Shown here: piece after piece, positions 24,971 to 34,199 of the stretch
How the letters are laid out: every line of letters begins with the position of its first letter
Position numbering within the stretch: the stretch's first letter is position 1
NCBI GenBank assembly: GCA_013151965.1
Contig: JAADHF010000063.1
Location: 1-47,786 of the forward strand
Reading direction: 5' to 3'
Origin: Spirochaetota bacterium
GTDB taxonomy: Bacteria; Spirochaetota; Spirochaetia; SZUA-6
DNA length: 47,786 nucleotides
The notes under the pieces: model-generated
Database searches by the model: none
Seen by the model: only the letters and a program-made list of their open reading frames with translations
What the model was told of the DNA's origin: nothing
Made by a program: the position numbers and the translations under genes

Positions 24971-26710
24971 ATGAAAAATATAGTAGAAGAGCACCTGATA
25001 TTCTTATACGGTGCGGAAACAGGCCATGAAACGTATATTGCCATGTGCCGTTTAATAGAAAAATACAAGAATAAACTTATAAAACCTTCCGGTATACCTG
25101 AGAATGGCCTGCCGCTCGATGAGCGTGATGCGATTGTTATTACATATGGAGATCAATTTAGAAACGGAGATAAAGTACCGCTGGAAAACCTGGAGCACTT
25201 TTTTACCGAGTATGTGGGCGATGCTGTTTCCGGCATACATATACTTCCCTTTTCGCCGTACTCTTCCGATGATGGTTTTTCCATTATAGATTACAGGCAG
25301 GTAAATCCGGAATACGGTACCTGGGAAAATATAAAAAAGATTGCCGGCAGGTACAGGTTAATGGTAGACCTGGTCTGCAATCATGTCTCTGCAGAAAGTA
25401 TGTGGTTCCGGGAGTTTCTAAAGGGAAATCCGAAATACAAAGACTATTTTATCGTAGTGCCGGAAGGTACCGACCTCTCATCGGTTGTCCGGCCCAGAGC
25501 TCTGCCGCTTTTAAATGAATTTGATACGGCAGAGGGTAAAAAACTTTTGTGGACAACCTTCAGCAGGGATCAGATAGATTTAAATTATAAGAATCCGAAA
25601 CTTCTCTTAGAGATGATGGATATTATGCTGTTGTATATAGAAATGGGAGCTCAGATTATCCGGCTCGATGCAATTGCATACCTGTGGAAGGAAATAGGTA
25701 CTTCCTGTATCCATCTGGAACAGGTGCACAGGGTAGTTCAGCTTTTCAGGGCGGTATTCCGTGAGGCTGCACCATGGGTCGTTATTATAACGGAGACAAA
25801 TGTTCCTCATGAAGAAAACATATCGTACTTCGGAGACGGTTTCAACGAAGCTCAGATGGTGTATCAGTTCCCGCTCCCGCCGCTCGTTCTGGATGCTTTT
25901 TTAAGAGGAGAGGCAAATCATCTCCGTGAATGGGCATCCGGACTTAAATCGATAGAGGGGGATGTAACCTTTTTTAACTTTCTTGCTTCCCACGACGGAG
26001 TGGGGCTGCTTCCTGCTCATGGTATTTTAACCGATGATGAAATTAAAGATCTCGTTGAACTTTCACTGTCGCACGGAGGTTATGTATCGTATAAGGCTAC
26101 TCCCGGCGGTGATATACCCTATGAACTTAATATTACCTATTACAATGCAATTGTGGATCAGAATGAAAGCGATGAGCTAAAGATTAAAAAATTCTTAAGT
26201 TCTCAGTCTATCATGCTTTCCTTAAAAGGCGTGCCCGGCATTTATATACACAGCCTTCTCGGTACGGAAAATTACAGGGAAGGTGTTTCATCCACCGGGG
26301 CTAACAGGACAGTAAACAGAAGGAAATTTAAATACACGGAGATAGAAAAAATAATAAATGACGACAGCTCGAACGCTTCGAGGGTATTTAACGGGTTTAT
26401 AGAATTATTAAATGCACGAAAGTCCTTAAAAGCATTTCATCCCGGCGGCAGACAGGAAATTCTTAATGCCGAAGGTCCCGTGTTTGCGCTTGTCAGGACT
26501 TCGGTTGACGGAAGCGAAAAAGTATTCTGTATTCATAATGTCGGCAGCAGCAGGGTAAGCTACAGGTTGAATCTGCATGACAGTGCACAGGGAAGTTATT
26601 CTTCTTTTAAAGACATATTATCGGGACGAATAATTAAAATTAAGAAGGGCGAGCAATTTAAAGACATAGAACTTGCACCTTACGAAACCGTATGGTTTAG
26701 AGTTGTGTAA
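24971..26710 (+). CDS. GH13_18 sugar phosphorylase (sucrose/glucosylglycerate-phosphorylase type)
   Basis: A 579-residue alpha-amylase-superfamily enzyme of the sucrose-phosphorylase subfamily GH13_18. Catalytic residues are D233 (nucleophile, 'IIRLDAIAYLWK'), E275 (acid/base, 'VIITETNVPH') and D342 (stabiliser, 'LASHDGVGL'). These enzymes use phosphate to split alpha-glucosides into glucose 1-phosphate and the aglycone. Length is nearer to glucosylglycerate-type phosphorylases than to classical sucrose phosphorylase (about 490). The aglycone cannot be fixed by eye. Its place back to back with three glycosyltransferase genes suggests recycling of the compound they make, which is inference. 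Confidence 0.88.
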   Translation: MKNIVEEHLIFLYGAETGHETYIAMCRLIEKYKNKLIKPSGIPENGLPLDERDAIVITYGDQFRNGDKVPLENLEHFFTEYVGDAVSGIHILPFSPYSSDDGFSIIDYRQVNPEYGTWENIKKIAGRYRLMVDLVCNHVSAESMWFREFLKGNPKYKDYFIVVPEGTDLSSVVRPRALPLLNEFDTAEGKKLLWTTFSRDQIDLNYKNPKLLLEMMDIMLLYIEMGAQIIRLDAIAYLWKEIGTSCIHLEQVHRVVQLFRAVFREAAPWVVIITETNVPHEENISYFGDGFNEAQMVYQFPLPPLVLDAFLRGEANHLREWASGLKSIEGDVTFFNFLASHDGVGLLPAHGILTDDEIKDLVELSLSHGGYVSYKATPGGDIPYELNITYYNAIVDQNESDELKIKKFLSSQSIMLSLKGVPGIYIHSLLGTENYREGVSSTGANRTVNRRKFKYTEIEKIINDDSSNASRVFNGFIELLNARKSLKAFHPGGRQEILNAEGPVFALVRTSVDGSEKVFCIHNVGSSRVSYRLNLHDSAQGSYSSFKDILSGRIIKIKKGEQFKDIELAPYETVWFRVV

Positions 26711-26769
26711 AACGAGTATATTTATTTTATTCCCGGCGGCAGTATTAAAGTTTTTTTAAAATACGGCCT

Positions 26770-26931
26770 CTATTCCTCCGGGGAGAAATCGCTTTTGTCT
26801 GCTCCGCAGACAGGACAGACCCATTCTTCGGGAAGATCTTCGAAAGCTGTTCCTGCATTTACGTCGTTATCCGGGTCACCCGCTTCCGGGTCATAGATAT
26901 ACCCGCAAATATTACATACATATTTCTTCAT
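26770..26931 (-). CDS. Rubredoxin
   Basis: A 53-residue protein, too short for many gene finders. Start ATG is at 26931 with an AGGAGG-like site upstream; stop is TAG at 26770-26772. Both iron-binding pairs are present: '[10 protein letters not shown]' (C6, C9) and '[13 protein letters not shown]' (C39, C42), with the usual 'DPDND' and 'FEDLPEEW' core between. Rubredoxin passes single electrons to superoxide reductase and to flavodiiron proteins. It lies 72 bases downstream of the superoxide reductase gene on the same strand, and a flavodiiron gene is at 4676-5866. Length and motifs are standard. Confidence 0.95.
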   Translation of the reverse strand: MKKYVCNICGYIYDPEAGDPDNDVNAGTAFEDLPEEWVCPVCGADKSDFSPEE

Positions 26932-27003
26932 CTTTTTCCTCCTGTTATATCCTGTCTGTTGAGTGTCTGTTAATTGAGCACTGTACTTTTTTGCTTATCA
27001 TAC

Positions 27004-27378
27004 CTATGCTTCCCAGAGCCCGTGGATGTTGCAGTAAGCTCTCGCACGAACACTGCTTCCCGTTACATTAAAAAATACCTCCGGTTTATCTCCCGGTTTT
27101 AGAGATTTTCTATGTACTGTTCCGTCCGCTATAAGTTCTATCCATTCGATGTAATGTTTATCTTCCATCGGATGCAGGACACTTCCTATGGTTATTCTGT
27201 ATCCGTTTTCTTCTTTTGAGATTACCGGAACATGCTTCTCCCGGGCTGCATCTGTTTTATTCTCCTTATACAGTTTCATCGGCTGCCCGCAGCAGACAAG
27301 TTCCCCCCTGCCCGCATGGAGAACTTCCACGATATTCCCGCAGATCTCACATTTATAAATCTGCAATGTTTCTGTCAT
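27004..27378 (-). CDS. dfx: Desulfoferrodoxin (2Fe-superoxide reductase)
   Basis: A 124-residue superoxide reductase of the two-iron class. The N-terminal desulforedoxin centre has C10, C13, C29 and C30 ('CEIC', 'VCC'). The catalytic Fe site ligands are H49, H69, H75, C116 and H119, with the conserved E47-K48-H49-V-P loop ('EKHVPVI'). It reduces superoxide to peroxide without making O2, using electrons from rubredoxin. A good GGAGG site precedes the ATG. It lies between the PerR-like regulator gene (66 bases upstream) and the rubredoxin gene (72 bases downstream), all on the minus strand, probably one oxidative-stress operon. Confidence 0.95.
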   Translation of the reverse strand: MTETLQIYKCEICGNIVEVLHAGRGELVCCGQPMKLYKENKTDAAREKHVPVISKEENGYRITIGSVLHPMEDKHYIEWIELIADGTVHRKSLKPGDKPEVFFNVTGSSVRARAYCNIHGLWEA

Positions 27379-27444
27379 CTTTTTACCTCCTGGAAAATTA
27401 TAGCTTAAAAAAATATAAATCTATCGATGTTGTTAAGCATCTTT

Positions 27445-27879
27445 TTATACTTTTTTCCCCTTACCTGACACATCTTCTTCTGCACATCCGGTACATAAAC
27501 CGTAAAAACTTATTGTATGATAGAGTATCCTGTAACTTGTTTTATCCCGGACAGCTGTATCTATATCTTTAAGCATTTCAAGCGGGATATCCTCTGTTTT
27601 ACCGCATTTTACACATTGAATATGATAATGCTCATCTGTTCTGCCGTCATAATGCATCTGCGCATCGTTCATTTTGAGTTTTAATACGAGTCCGTGTTCG
27701 GAAAGAATGTCCAGATTACGGTAAACGGTTCCCAGACTAACTCTGGGAAGCCTTTGTTTTACGATTTCGAACATCTCATAGGCGGTGGGATGTGATTTGA
27801 TTTTATTAATTTCTTCAAGAATTATAGTACGTGCTTTGGTTTTTTTTATCTTTTTACCGGTGTATAATAAATTTTTCAT
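27445..27879 (-). CDS. PerR-like Fur-family regulator
   Basis: The frame extends back to a TTG at 27930, but that region looks like the promoter; the ATG at 27879 gives 144 residues. The DNA-binding helix is 'VSLGTVYRNLDIL'. Metal ligands typical of PerR are present: H30 ('SHPTAYEMF'), D78 ('MHYDGRTDE'), H84 and H86 ('DEHYHIQC'), and the Zn site C89-x2-C92 plus the later 'CTGC'. The Asp equivalent to B. subtilis D85 favours peroxide-sensing PerR over iron-sensing Fur. It is upstream of superoxide reductase and rubredoxin genes and probably represses them. A near-palindrome at 27875-27888 over the start codon could be an autoregulatory site. Confidence 0.85.
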   Translation of the reverse strand: MKNLLYTGKKIKKTKARTIILEEINKIKSHPTAYEMFEIVKQRLPRVSLGTVYRNLDILSEHGLVLKLKMNDAQMHYDGRTDEHYHIQCVKCGKTEDIPLEMLKDIDTAVRDKTSYRILYHTISFYGLCTGCAEEDVSGKGKKV

Positions 27880-27901
27880 AATTAAGAATGATTCCTGTTT
27901 A

Positions 27902-27930
27902 AAGTTACAAAACTTAAAGGAATAAGTCAA
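27902..27930 (-). promoter_or_regulatory. Possible promoter of the PerR-like regulator gene
   Basis: On the minus strand, TTGACT (27925-27930) and TAACTT (27902-27907) are 17 bases apart. The -10 matches consensus at only 3 of 6 positions. The start would fall about 15 bases before the ATG at 27879. This also argues against the upstream TTG as a start codon. Confidence 0.4.
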
Positions 27931-28001
27931 GGGAAGATTTCTTTTTAATACTTCTCTGCCGCCTTTTCACCGGAGATATTTTCTGTTAGGATTCTTGTAA
28001 C

Positions 28002-28811
28002 ATGTATTTAATAATCAGGCGCAAAAGTGATTTCCTGCGGGTATTTATTCTGTTTATGACCGTATCATATGCTTCTGCCGGACTGTATGCCGGCGGATCT
28101 TCGAATGGTTACGGGGACGTGTCTTCGTTCGATCCCGTATTGGATACCGTTACTTTAAGTACCTCTGCCGGTTTGTTCCTGTTAGGGAAGATAGTGCAGA
28201 ACAATAAGCCGGCAGTTACTAAAGGAGAAATCACCGGCTTAAACAGGGATGATATTTTTTATATCGACAGGCAGTTTATGGCCGATTTTTCTCCCGCTCC
28301 CGATCTGGCAAGTGATATCACGGAGTACACTTCACTTGCCATGCCTCTTTTGCCCGCTCTGGGTGCTTTCGTAAATTTAAACTATAAAGAAGTATTTTCC
28401 ATAACCGTCGAGTATGCAGAATCTTTAATGTATTCGCTTGGCGTTAAAAACCTGTTAAAGGGTATGATTAAAAGATTCAGACCCTATGCATATTATGCAG
28501 GCGGGAATAATGGTTATTTCAGCCCTGAATATCTGGCAGCTGAAAATTCGGAAACGGCAATGTCATTCCCCTCCGGGCATACTACTGCGGCATTTACCGG
28601 AGCTGTTTTTGCCGGAATGATATTCGACCGCTATTTTCCTGATTCACCGCTGCGTATACCTGTATGGATTACAGCAATAACCGCGGCTTCAGCCACAGGA
28701 ATATTGCGTGTCCTGTCCGGGAATCATTATGTTACCGATGTAGTTTCCGGGGCGGTTATAGGATCGTTCTTCGGGTTTATCGTGCCCTATATGCATGATC
28801 CGGGTTTTTAA
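28002..28811 (+). CDS. PAP2-family membrane phosphatase
   Basis: A 269-residue integral membrane lipid phosphatase. The three PAP2 motifs are present: K153-x6-R160-P161 ('KGMIKRFRP'), P190-S-G-H193 ('SFPSGHT'), and R236-x5-H242-x3-D246 ('RVLSGNHYVTD', with Leu in place of the usual Ser before Arg). H193 and H242 are the catalytic histidines, expected on the outer face of the inner membrane. Typical substrates are undecaprenyl diphosphate, phosphatidate or phosphatidylglycerol phosphate. An N-terminal hydrophobic segment ('FILFMTVSYASAGLYA') may be a signal or first helix. The next gene, a patatin-like lipase, starts 25 bases after its stop. Confidence 0.88.
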   Translation: MYLIIRRKSDFLRVFILFMTVSYASAGLYAGGSSNGYGDVSSFDPVLDTVTLSTSAGLFLLGKIVQNNKPAVTKGEITGLNRDDIFYIDRQFMADFSPAPDLASDITEYTSLAMPLLPALGAFVNLNYKEVFSITVEYAESLMYSLGVKNLLKGMIKRFRPYAYYAGGNNGYFSPEYLAAENSETAMSFPSGHTTAAFTGAVFAGMIFDRYFPDSPLRIPVWITAITAASATGILRVLSGNHYVTDVVSGAVIGSFFGFIVPYMHDPGF

Positions 28812-28836
28812 CGATACTATAAAAACAGGAGAGAAA

Positions 28837-29757
28837 ATGAAAAAAATAGGTGTTGCTTTCGGAGGCGGAGGAGCAAGGGGCCTTGCTCATCTTGGAGTGA
28901 TACGTGCACTTAAGAATAGAAAACATTTTTTACCTGAGATTGTCGCCGGTACATCTGCAGGGTCGATAGCTGCGGTTCTTTATGCAAGCGGATTGTCTCA
29001 GGTAGAGATCGAGGAAACAGCACGGGAATTTGACTGGTTTAGAAATGTAATCAGTTTTTCCGACACTGTTAGAAACCATTTAAGCAGAAAGAGAGGCGGA
29101 CTTGTATCCAATGCGAAATTAGGTGATTCAATTAACCGTCTGCTCAGCGGATGCAGTTTTAATGAGCTTAATACGGACCTGGCTATTGTGGCAACCAATA
29201 TAGAGGAAAAGAGCCGTGTTATTTTTACCTCTCGAAGAGTGGCGGAAAAAATAAAGACCGAAGAGCTAGAAAATTTTCTTCCGAAACCGGAAGGGGATCT
29301 GCCCGGCTGTGATACGGTTGTCGTATCGGACTATGATGATGTCGGAATGGCTGTAAGGGCAAGTTGTGCGGTGCCCGGGGTTTTCCTTCCCGTGGAAATT
29401 AAAGGCATGAGGCTTTTGGACGGAGGCGTGGTGGACCAGGTACCTGTGGATGTGGTAAAAGCAATGGGTGCTGATATTACTGTCGGCGTAAGCCTTGCGC
29501 TGTCATTTATTCCTCATAAATATACGACAGCAGTGCACTCTCTCTCCGGCATGGTAGGACTGCTCGGTGTTCAGCAGCTGCGTAAAAATTTAGAAGCTGC
29601 AGATATTGGTTTTCAGATTAAGGGAATAGAAAGACGCAGTCCCTTTAATTCGAAGCAGTATGATCTTATCGATATAGGTGAAGAGCAGATGAATCTGCTG
29701 CTCGATGAGTATGAGAGAAAGATGAACACCCTGTCAAAAAGATTATTTGCAAGGTAA
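28837..29757 (+). CDS. Patatin-like phospholipase (RssA-type)
   Basis: The frame is open from 28795, but the ATG at 28837 has AGGAGAG 4-9 bases upstream and starts at the conserved fold, giving 306 residues. The oxyanion loop is 'GGGGARGLAHLG' (9-20), the nucleophile S40 is in 'GTSAGS', and the catalytic D195 is in 'LLDGGVVDQ', the Ser-Asp dyad of patatins. The spacing fits RssA-like enzymes, with an insert at about 135-168 ('KTEELENFLPKPEGD' region). It follows a PAP2 phosphatase by 25 bases, so a joint role in membrane lipid turnover is likely but inferred. It ends 29 bases before the convergent mfd gene. Confidence 0.9.
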   Translation: MKKIGVAFGGGGARGLAHLGVIRALKNRKHFLPEIVAGTSAGSIAAVLYASGLSQVEIEETAREFDWFRNVISFSDTVRNHLSRKRGGLVSNAKLGDSINRLLSGCSFNELNTDLAIVATNIEEKSRVIFTSRRVAEKIKTEELENFLPKPEGDLPGCDTVVVSDYDDVGMAVRASCAVPGVFLPVEIKGMRLLDGGVVDQVPVDVVKAMGADITVGVSLALSFIPHKYTTAVHSLSGMVGLLGVQQLRKNLEAADIGFQIKGIERRSPFNSKQYDLIDIGEEQMNLLLDEYERKMNTLSKRLFAR

Positions 29758-29786
29758 GTGCAAAAACGAATGCACATATACATTAT

Positions 29787-32700
29787 CTAGAGCTCTGCCA
29801 GCATAGAAAGCTTGTCCTTGATAAATGCCGATTTATCCTTTACATCGATAGAACCTGTTTTTAAAAAAAGGCAGTTGGGTGCTTTTTCATCGAAGAATAC
29901 GGAACCCCCGCTTTCCCTGATGACACGCATCACCTTATCCACCGAAATTATGGAAAGTTTGGAAAATTCTATCCGCACAATACCTCTTTTTTCCACCAGA
30001 CTCGAAATATAGAGCTTCCCGCAGACAATTCTTATCTCCGATATGGAAAAAAGGCTCTCCACCTCATCAGGGACAGTGCCGAATCTATCCCGTATTTCCC
30101 TGTAGATCGTATCAAATTCTTCATACGATGAAATGGAAGCGATCTTTTTATAGACTTCCATTTTCTCTACCGGTTCTTTGATGTACTTATCGGGAATAAA
30201 CCCCGTGTATTCAAGTTCAAGGTAAAGTTCCGGGGGTTTCTCTTCATGCCCGGTTTCCAGTTCGTTAACGGCTTCTTCCAGGAGTTTAATATACATATCC
30301 AGACCGACTGCCAGTATATCCCCATGCTGTTCTCTGCCTAAAAGATTCCCTGCTCCTCTTATTTCCAGGTCTTTTAGAGCTATTTTAAATCCTGAGCCGA
30401 GTTCTGTAAAATCGGAGATTATTCTTAGACGTTTCATGGCAAGTTCCGAGAGCACCTTGCCTTTGGGATAAAATAGATACGCATAGGAAGGTTGATCGGA
30501 CCTTCCGACTCTTCCGCGCAGCTGATAGAGCTGCGCTATCCCGAAAATATCAGCCCTGTCTATAATAATCGTATTAACATTGGGAATATCCAGGCCGTTT
30601 TCTATAATACTTGTTGCAAGCAGTATATGAGAGTCGCCTCTTATAAATCTGTGCATCACCTCTTCCAGTTCATCTTCTGCCATCTGTCCGTGAGATATAT
30701 CGATCGTAAGCTCGGGGCAGAGTCTGCTTAAGAAATGATAAACATTTGTAATTGTTTTTACACGGTTATGCAGATAAAATACCTGTCCGCCCCGCTGAAT
30801 TTCTCTCTTAATGGCATTTTTAACTATCGACTCATCAAATTCGGAAACGATTGTTTCTATCGGAAGCCTGTTCTGCGGAGGTGTATTAAGTATGGACATA
30901 TCCCTGATTTTCATAAGCGACATGTGGAGTGTCCGTGGTATCGGTGTGGCGGTTAAAGTAAGACAGTCGACATTTGTCTTTAACTCTTTTATTATTTCCT
31001 TATGTTTAACCCCGAATCTCTGTTCCTCATCGATTATTAAAAGGCCGATATTCTTGAATTTAACATCACCCTGAACCAGCCTGTGTGTTCCTATTACTAT
31101 ATCGATTTCACCCTTTTTGAGTTCTTCGATAGTTTTATTCTGCTCCTTCCTCGACCTGAATCTGGACAGCATTCCTATTCTTACGGGAAACCGGCGGAAT
31201 CTATCGGCGAAAGTCTCATAATGCTGTTCCACCAGAATGGTTGTCGGTGCAAGCAGTGCCGCCTGTTTGCCTCCCATAACAGCTTTAAATGCGGCGCGAA
31301 GGGCAATTTCGGTTTTTCCGTATCCCACATCACCGCATATAAGCCTGTCCATGGGTATGGGTTTTTCCATATCTCTTTTTACGTCCTCTATGCATTTCAG
31401 CTGATCTCCTGTTTCCTGGTACGGGAAACCCGCTTCGAATTCGTTCTGCCAGTCCGAATCCTCCGGGAAGGCAAAACCGGAAGTTCTTTTACGTTCCGAA
31501 TATAGCTTTACAAGCATTCGTGCAAGTTCTTCGACGGATTTTTTAACTCGCTCTTTCCTGCTTACCCAGCTCTTTCCTCCGATCCTGTCGAGCTTTGGCT
31601 TATTCTCATTCTGAATAATATAACGCTGTATCAGGTTTACCTGTTCCACAGGTATAAAGACTATTTCCTCTCTGTCGTACTCGAGTTCTATGTAATCACG
31701 TTCGTTTCCCAGAACTGTCATCCTTTTAATACCTTTAAAGATTCCAATCCCATAGTTGATGTGAACGATATAATCACCGGGATTAAGTTCCGTAAAAGAG
31801 TCGATAAACTCACTTCTTGCCTTTCCGATAGAGCGGGGAATTCTTTTTTTTCTTCCGAAGATTTCATTCTCCTGAATTACCATGATTTTTAAATCGGGGA
31901 GGATAAATCCCGTTGTAATTGAAAAAGGCATAACTGTAATGTTAAAATCTTTTAAAAGAAAGGAAATTCTTTGTGCCTGCTGTTCATAGACGGCAAAGAT
32001 AAAGATTTCATATCCATTGTTAAGGAGATTTCCGATTTCTTCTTTCAAATATGTAATATTGCCGAAGAATGAATGTGAATAATCACATGCTAATCTTATA
32101 CTTTGCCGGGTATCCTTGCTGTTCCCTGCCGGTTCCTTTAATCCGGGAAACAGTATGGCGTTTTTTATACTTATCCTGATATTCGGATAGGTGTTAAAAA
32201 GATAACCTGGTGCAGGGTATTCCTTCTCTCCTTTCAGTGCACTTTTGTACAATTTATTATATTCTTTAAGAATCGTCCTGTAATTTGCGGTAATCCTCAT
32301 ATCATCGATTATAAAATGTGTGGATTCCGCAGAGAAATACTCGATTATCGAATGTTTTTTCGAATGTATGTCTTTAAGCAGCATTGGCAGATAGTTCTGT
32401 ATATTAAATGATGTATTTCTTAAAAAACCCTCATGTACGGCATCTATCGTCTCCGGAGATATACTGCAGGATTCAAGGTTCTTTTTAAGATTATCAAGGG
32501 AATTCTCATTGATAATAATTTCATAAAGCGGCGGAATGGATAATTCGGATTTCGAATACTTTGTTGCCTGTGTCAGAGGATCGAACACTCTTATATCTGT
32601 GATTTTATCATAATCGAGAAGTATTCTGTATGCATTCGATGAATTTTCCGGACTTATATCGATCACCTCACCTCTTACCGAGAATTCACCTGTTACACTG

Positions 32701-33215
32701 ACTTTAGGCACCCTTAAATATCCCATTTCCTGAAGCTTCTTTTCCAGAACTGAAAGGTTCGGAGTGTCGCCTTTTTTTAGTTCCACCGTATTTCTTTTAA
32801 ATTCTTCTGCGGACGGCAGAGGAGTTAAAAGTGCCCGCAGGGAGGAAAAAATGAGTATTTTTTCTCCGGTAAGTATCCTTAAAAGGGTACTGCTCCGCTC
32901 ACGGTAGCGGGAAGTAAGCGGCGGATTATCACCGTACGGCAGAGTTCCCCACCATGGGAAAAGAGCGGTTTTTCCCGGAATCCAGGACGATACATCCTGA
33001 TACAGATTTTCCGCTTCCTGTTCTGTCGGAGTGATAACAAGAGAAGGTGTTTTAAGCCCCTTAAAAATGGCCGAAATGACAATAGAAATAAAACTCCCCT
33101 TAGGCCCTTCGATTAAAATAGGATAATTGCCTTCTTTAAGGTTTAACTTGATTTTTGCCCATGATGAGGTATGGTGTAATTGTGATAAGATTTTATTTAA
33201 GAATAATGTTATCAT
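29787..33215 (-). CDS. mfd: Transcription-repair coupling factor Mfd
   Basis: A 1142-residue Mfd, normal length. It removes RNA polymerase stalled at DNA lesions and recruits UvrA. Domains in order: a UvrB-homology N-terminus with a degenerate P-loop ('EGPKGS', about 36-41); the RNA-polymerase interaction domain ('LNPGDYIVHINYGIGIFKG', about 477-495); a RecG-like translocase with Walker A 'GDVGYGKT' at 628-635 and motif II 'DEEQ' at 729-732; motif VI in 'QLYQLRGRVGRS'; and the C-terminal TRCF domain. The start has no strong ribosome site. It is divergent from an exported-protein gene, 36 bases away. The identification is secure. Confidence 0.97.
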   Translation of the reverse strand: MITLFLNKILSQLHHTSSWAKIKLNLKEGNYPILIEGPKGSFISIVISAIFKGLKTPSLVITPTEQEAENLYQDVSSWIPGKTALFPWWGTLPYGDNPPLTSRYRERSSTLLRILTGEKILIFSSLRALLTPLPSAEEFKRNTVELKKGDTPNLSVLEKKLQEMGYLRVPKVSVTGEFSVRGEVIDISPENSSNAYRILLDYDKITDIRVFDPLTQATKYSKSELSIPPLYEIIINENSLDNLKKNLESCSISPETIDAVHEGFLRNTSFNIQNYLPMLLKDIHSKKHSIIEYFSAESTHFIIDDMRITANYRTILKEYNKLYKSALKGEKEYPAPGYLFNTYPNIRISIKNAILFPGLKEPAGNSKDTRQSIRLACDYSHSFFGNITYLKEEIGNLLNNGYEIFIFAVYEQQAQRISFLLKDFNITVMPFSITTGFILPDLKIMVIQENEIFGRKKRIPRSIGKARSEFIDSFTELNPGDYIVHINYGIGIFKGIKRMTVLGNERDYIELEYDREEIVFIPVEQVNLIQRYIIQNENKPKLDRIGGKSWVSRKERVKKSVEELARMLVKLYSERKRTSGFAFPEDSDWQNEFEAGFPYQETGDQLKCIEDVKRDMEKPIPMDRLICGDVGYGKTEIALRAAFKAVMGGKQAALLAPTTILVEQHYETFADRFRRFPVRIGMLSRFRSRKEQNKTIEELKKGEIDIVIGTHRLVQGDVKFKNIGLLIIDEEQRFGVKHKEIIKELKTNVDCLTLTATPIPRTLHMSLMKIRDMSILNTPPQNRLPIETIVSEFDESIVKNAIKREIQRGGQVFYLHNRVKTITNVYHFLSRLCPELTIDISHGQMAEDELEEVMHRFIRGDSHILLATSIIENGLDIPNVNTIIIDRADIFGIAQLYQLRGRVGRSDQPSYAYLFYPKGKVLSELAMKRLRIISDFTELGSGFKIALKDLEIRGAGNLLGREQHGDILAVGLDMYIKLLEEAVNELETGHEEKPPELYLELEYTGFIPDKYIKEPVEKMEVYKKIASISSYEEFDTIYREIRDRFGTVPDEVESLFSISEIRIVCGKLYISSLVEKRGIVRIEFSKLSIISVDKVMRVIRESGGSVFFDEKAPNCLFLKTGSIDVKDKSAFIKDKLSMLAEL

Positions 33216-33251
33216 TAATTTTACCGAAGATAATAATGGATAAATAAGAAA

Positions 33252-34199
33252 ATGAATACAAAAAAATATCTGTTAATTATACCTTTTTTGGCATTAAGTG
33301 TACTATCATTCGCCGGTAATGTTAATAATGTAGATTTTTCCATTCAATTTTACAATAAAAAAATCTATTTTTTAGGCGATCCCATATGGGTCGAGGCAGT
33401 CGTAAGTAATAATTCAACGTCAGCGGTTCATTTTAAAATTGCAGATAACAGATTTTATTCCATAGATTTTACTGCCAGGACAGAGACCAATATAAGCTTG
33501 AATCATTCTAAAAAATATACAATAGAGCGGAGTTCGGATCAGCCTGTTTTTTTCCGGGAGATTAATCTCGAACCCGGCGAGAAGTATGGTGTGCTGATCG
33601 AGCTGTCGGATTTTATAGCCTTTAAGGAGCCGGGAATTTATATTGTGGAGGCATTCTTTTACCCCGGCCTGTACTCCGGCAGCTCCCCTCAGTCTGTAAA
33701 ATCAAATAGATTAATTCTCGATATAAGACCTCCTCTATCTACACCGGCTATGAAAGAAATGATAAACCCTGCAACCGGAGAGAAAATAGAGAAAAAACCT
33801 ATACCTCCCGATGAAGTGGTGGCCTTTACTTTAAGCGCAAGACAGAAGGGCCAATGGAAACGATTTTTTCTTTATTTTAATCTGGAAAAGTTAATACTAC
33901 GTAATCCGGAGAGAAGCAGAGTTTACAGAAGACTCTCCGAAGAAAATAAAAGAAAGATGATCCTGCGGTTTAAAGATGAACTGCGCGAGGAAAAGGTCGA
34001 CAGGGATATTCTGACCATTCCGTCGAGCTTTAAAATAATAAAAACGACTTATACACCTTTCGAAGGAACCGTAGAGGTAATCGAAAAATTCAAATACAGT
34101 GACTACACGGAGATAAAAAAATATACATACTATCTTGAAAGAAAAGATCAATACTGGCAGATTATAAACTATGAGATTCAGAATCTGGGAACCGAATAG
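33252..34199 (+). CDS. Exported protein of unknown function
   Basis: A 315-residue protein with a clear signal peptide (1-21, 'LALSVLSFAG'). The mature N-terminal half (about 25-155) reads like an immunoglobulin-type beta domain ('FLGDPIWVEAVVSNNSTSAVHF', ending 'ILDIRPP'), of the kind used for protein contacts. The C-terminal half is charged and mixed helix/strand, with no motif I recognise. It ends at the base before the next ATG (34200), so it is translationally coupled to the receiver-PilZ gene. That link hints at an envelope function under second-messenger control, which is only inference. Confidence 0.6.
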   Translation: MNTKKYLLIIPFLALSVLSFAGNVNNVDFSIQFYNKKIYFLGDPIWVEAVVSNNSTSAVHFKIADNRFYSIDFTARTETNISLNHSKKYTIERSSDQPVFFREINLEPGEKYGVLIELSDFIAFKEPGIYIVEAFFYPGLYSGSSPQSVKSNRLILDIRPPLSTPAMKEMINPATGEKIEKKPIPPDEVVAFTLSARQKGQWKRFFLYFNLEKLILRNPERSRVYRRLSEENKRKMILRFKDELREEKVDRDILTIPSSFKIIKTTYTPFEGTVEVIEKFKYSDYTEIKKYTYYLERKDQYWQIINYEIQNLGTE

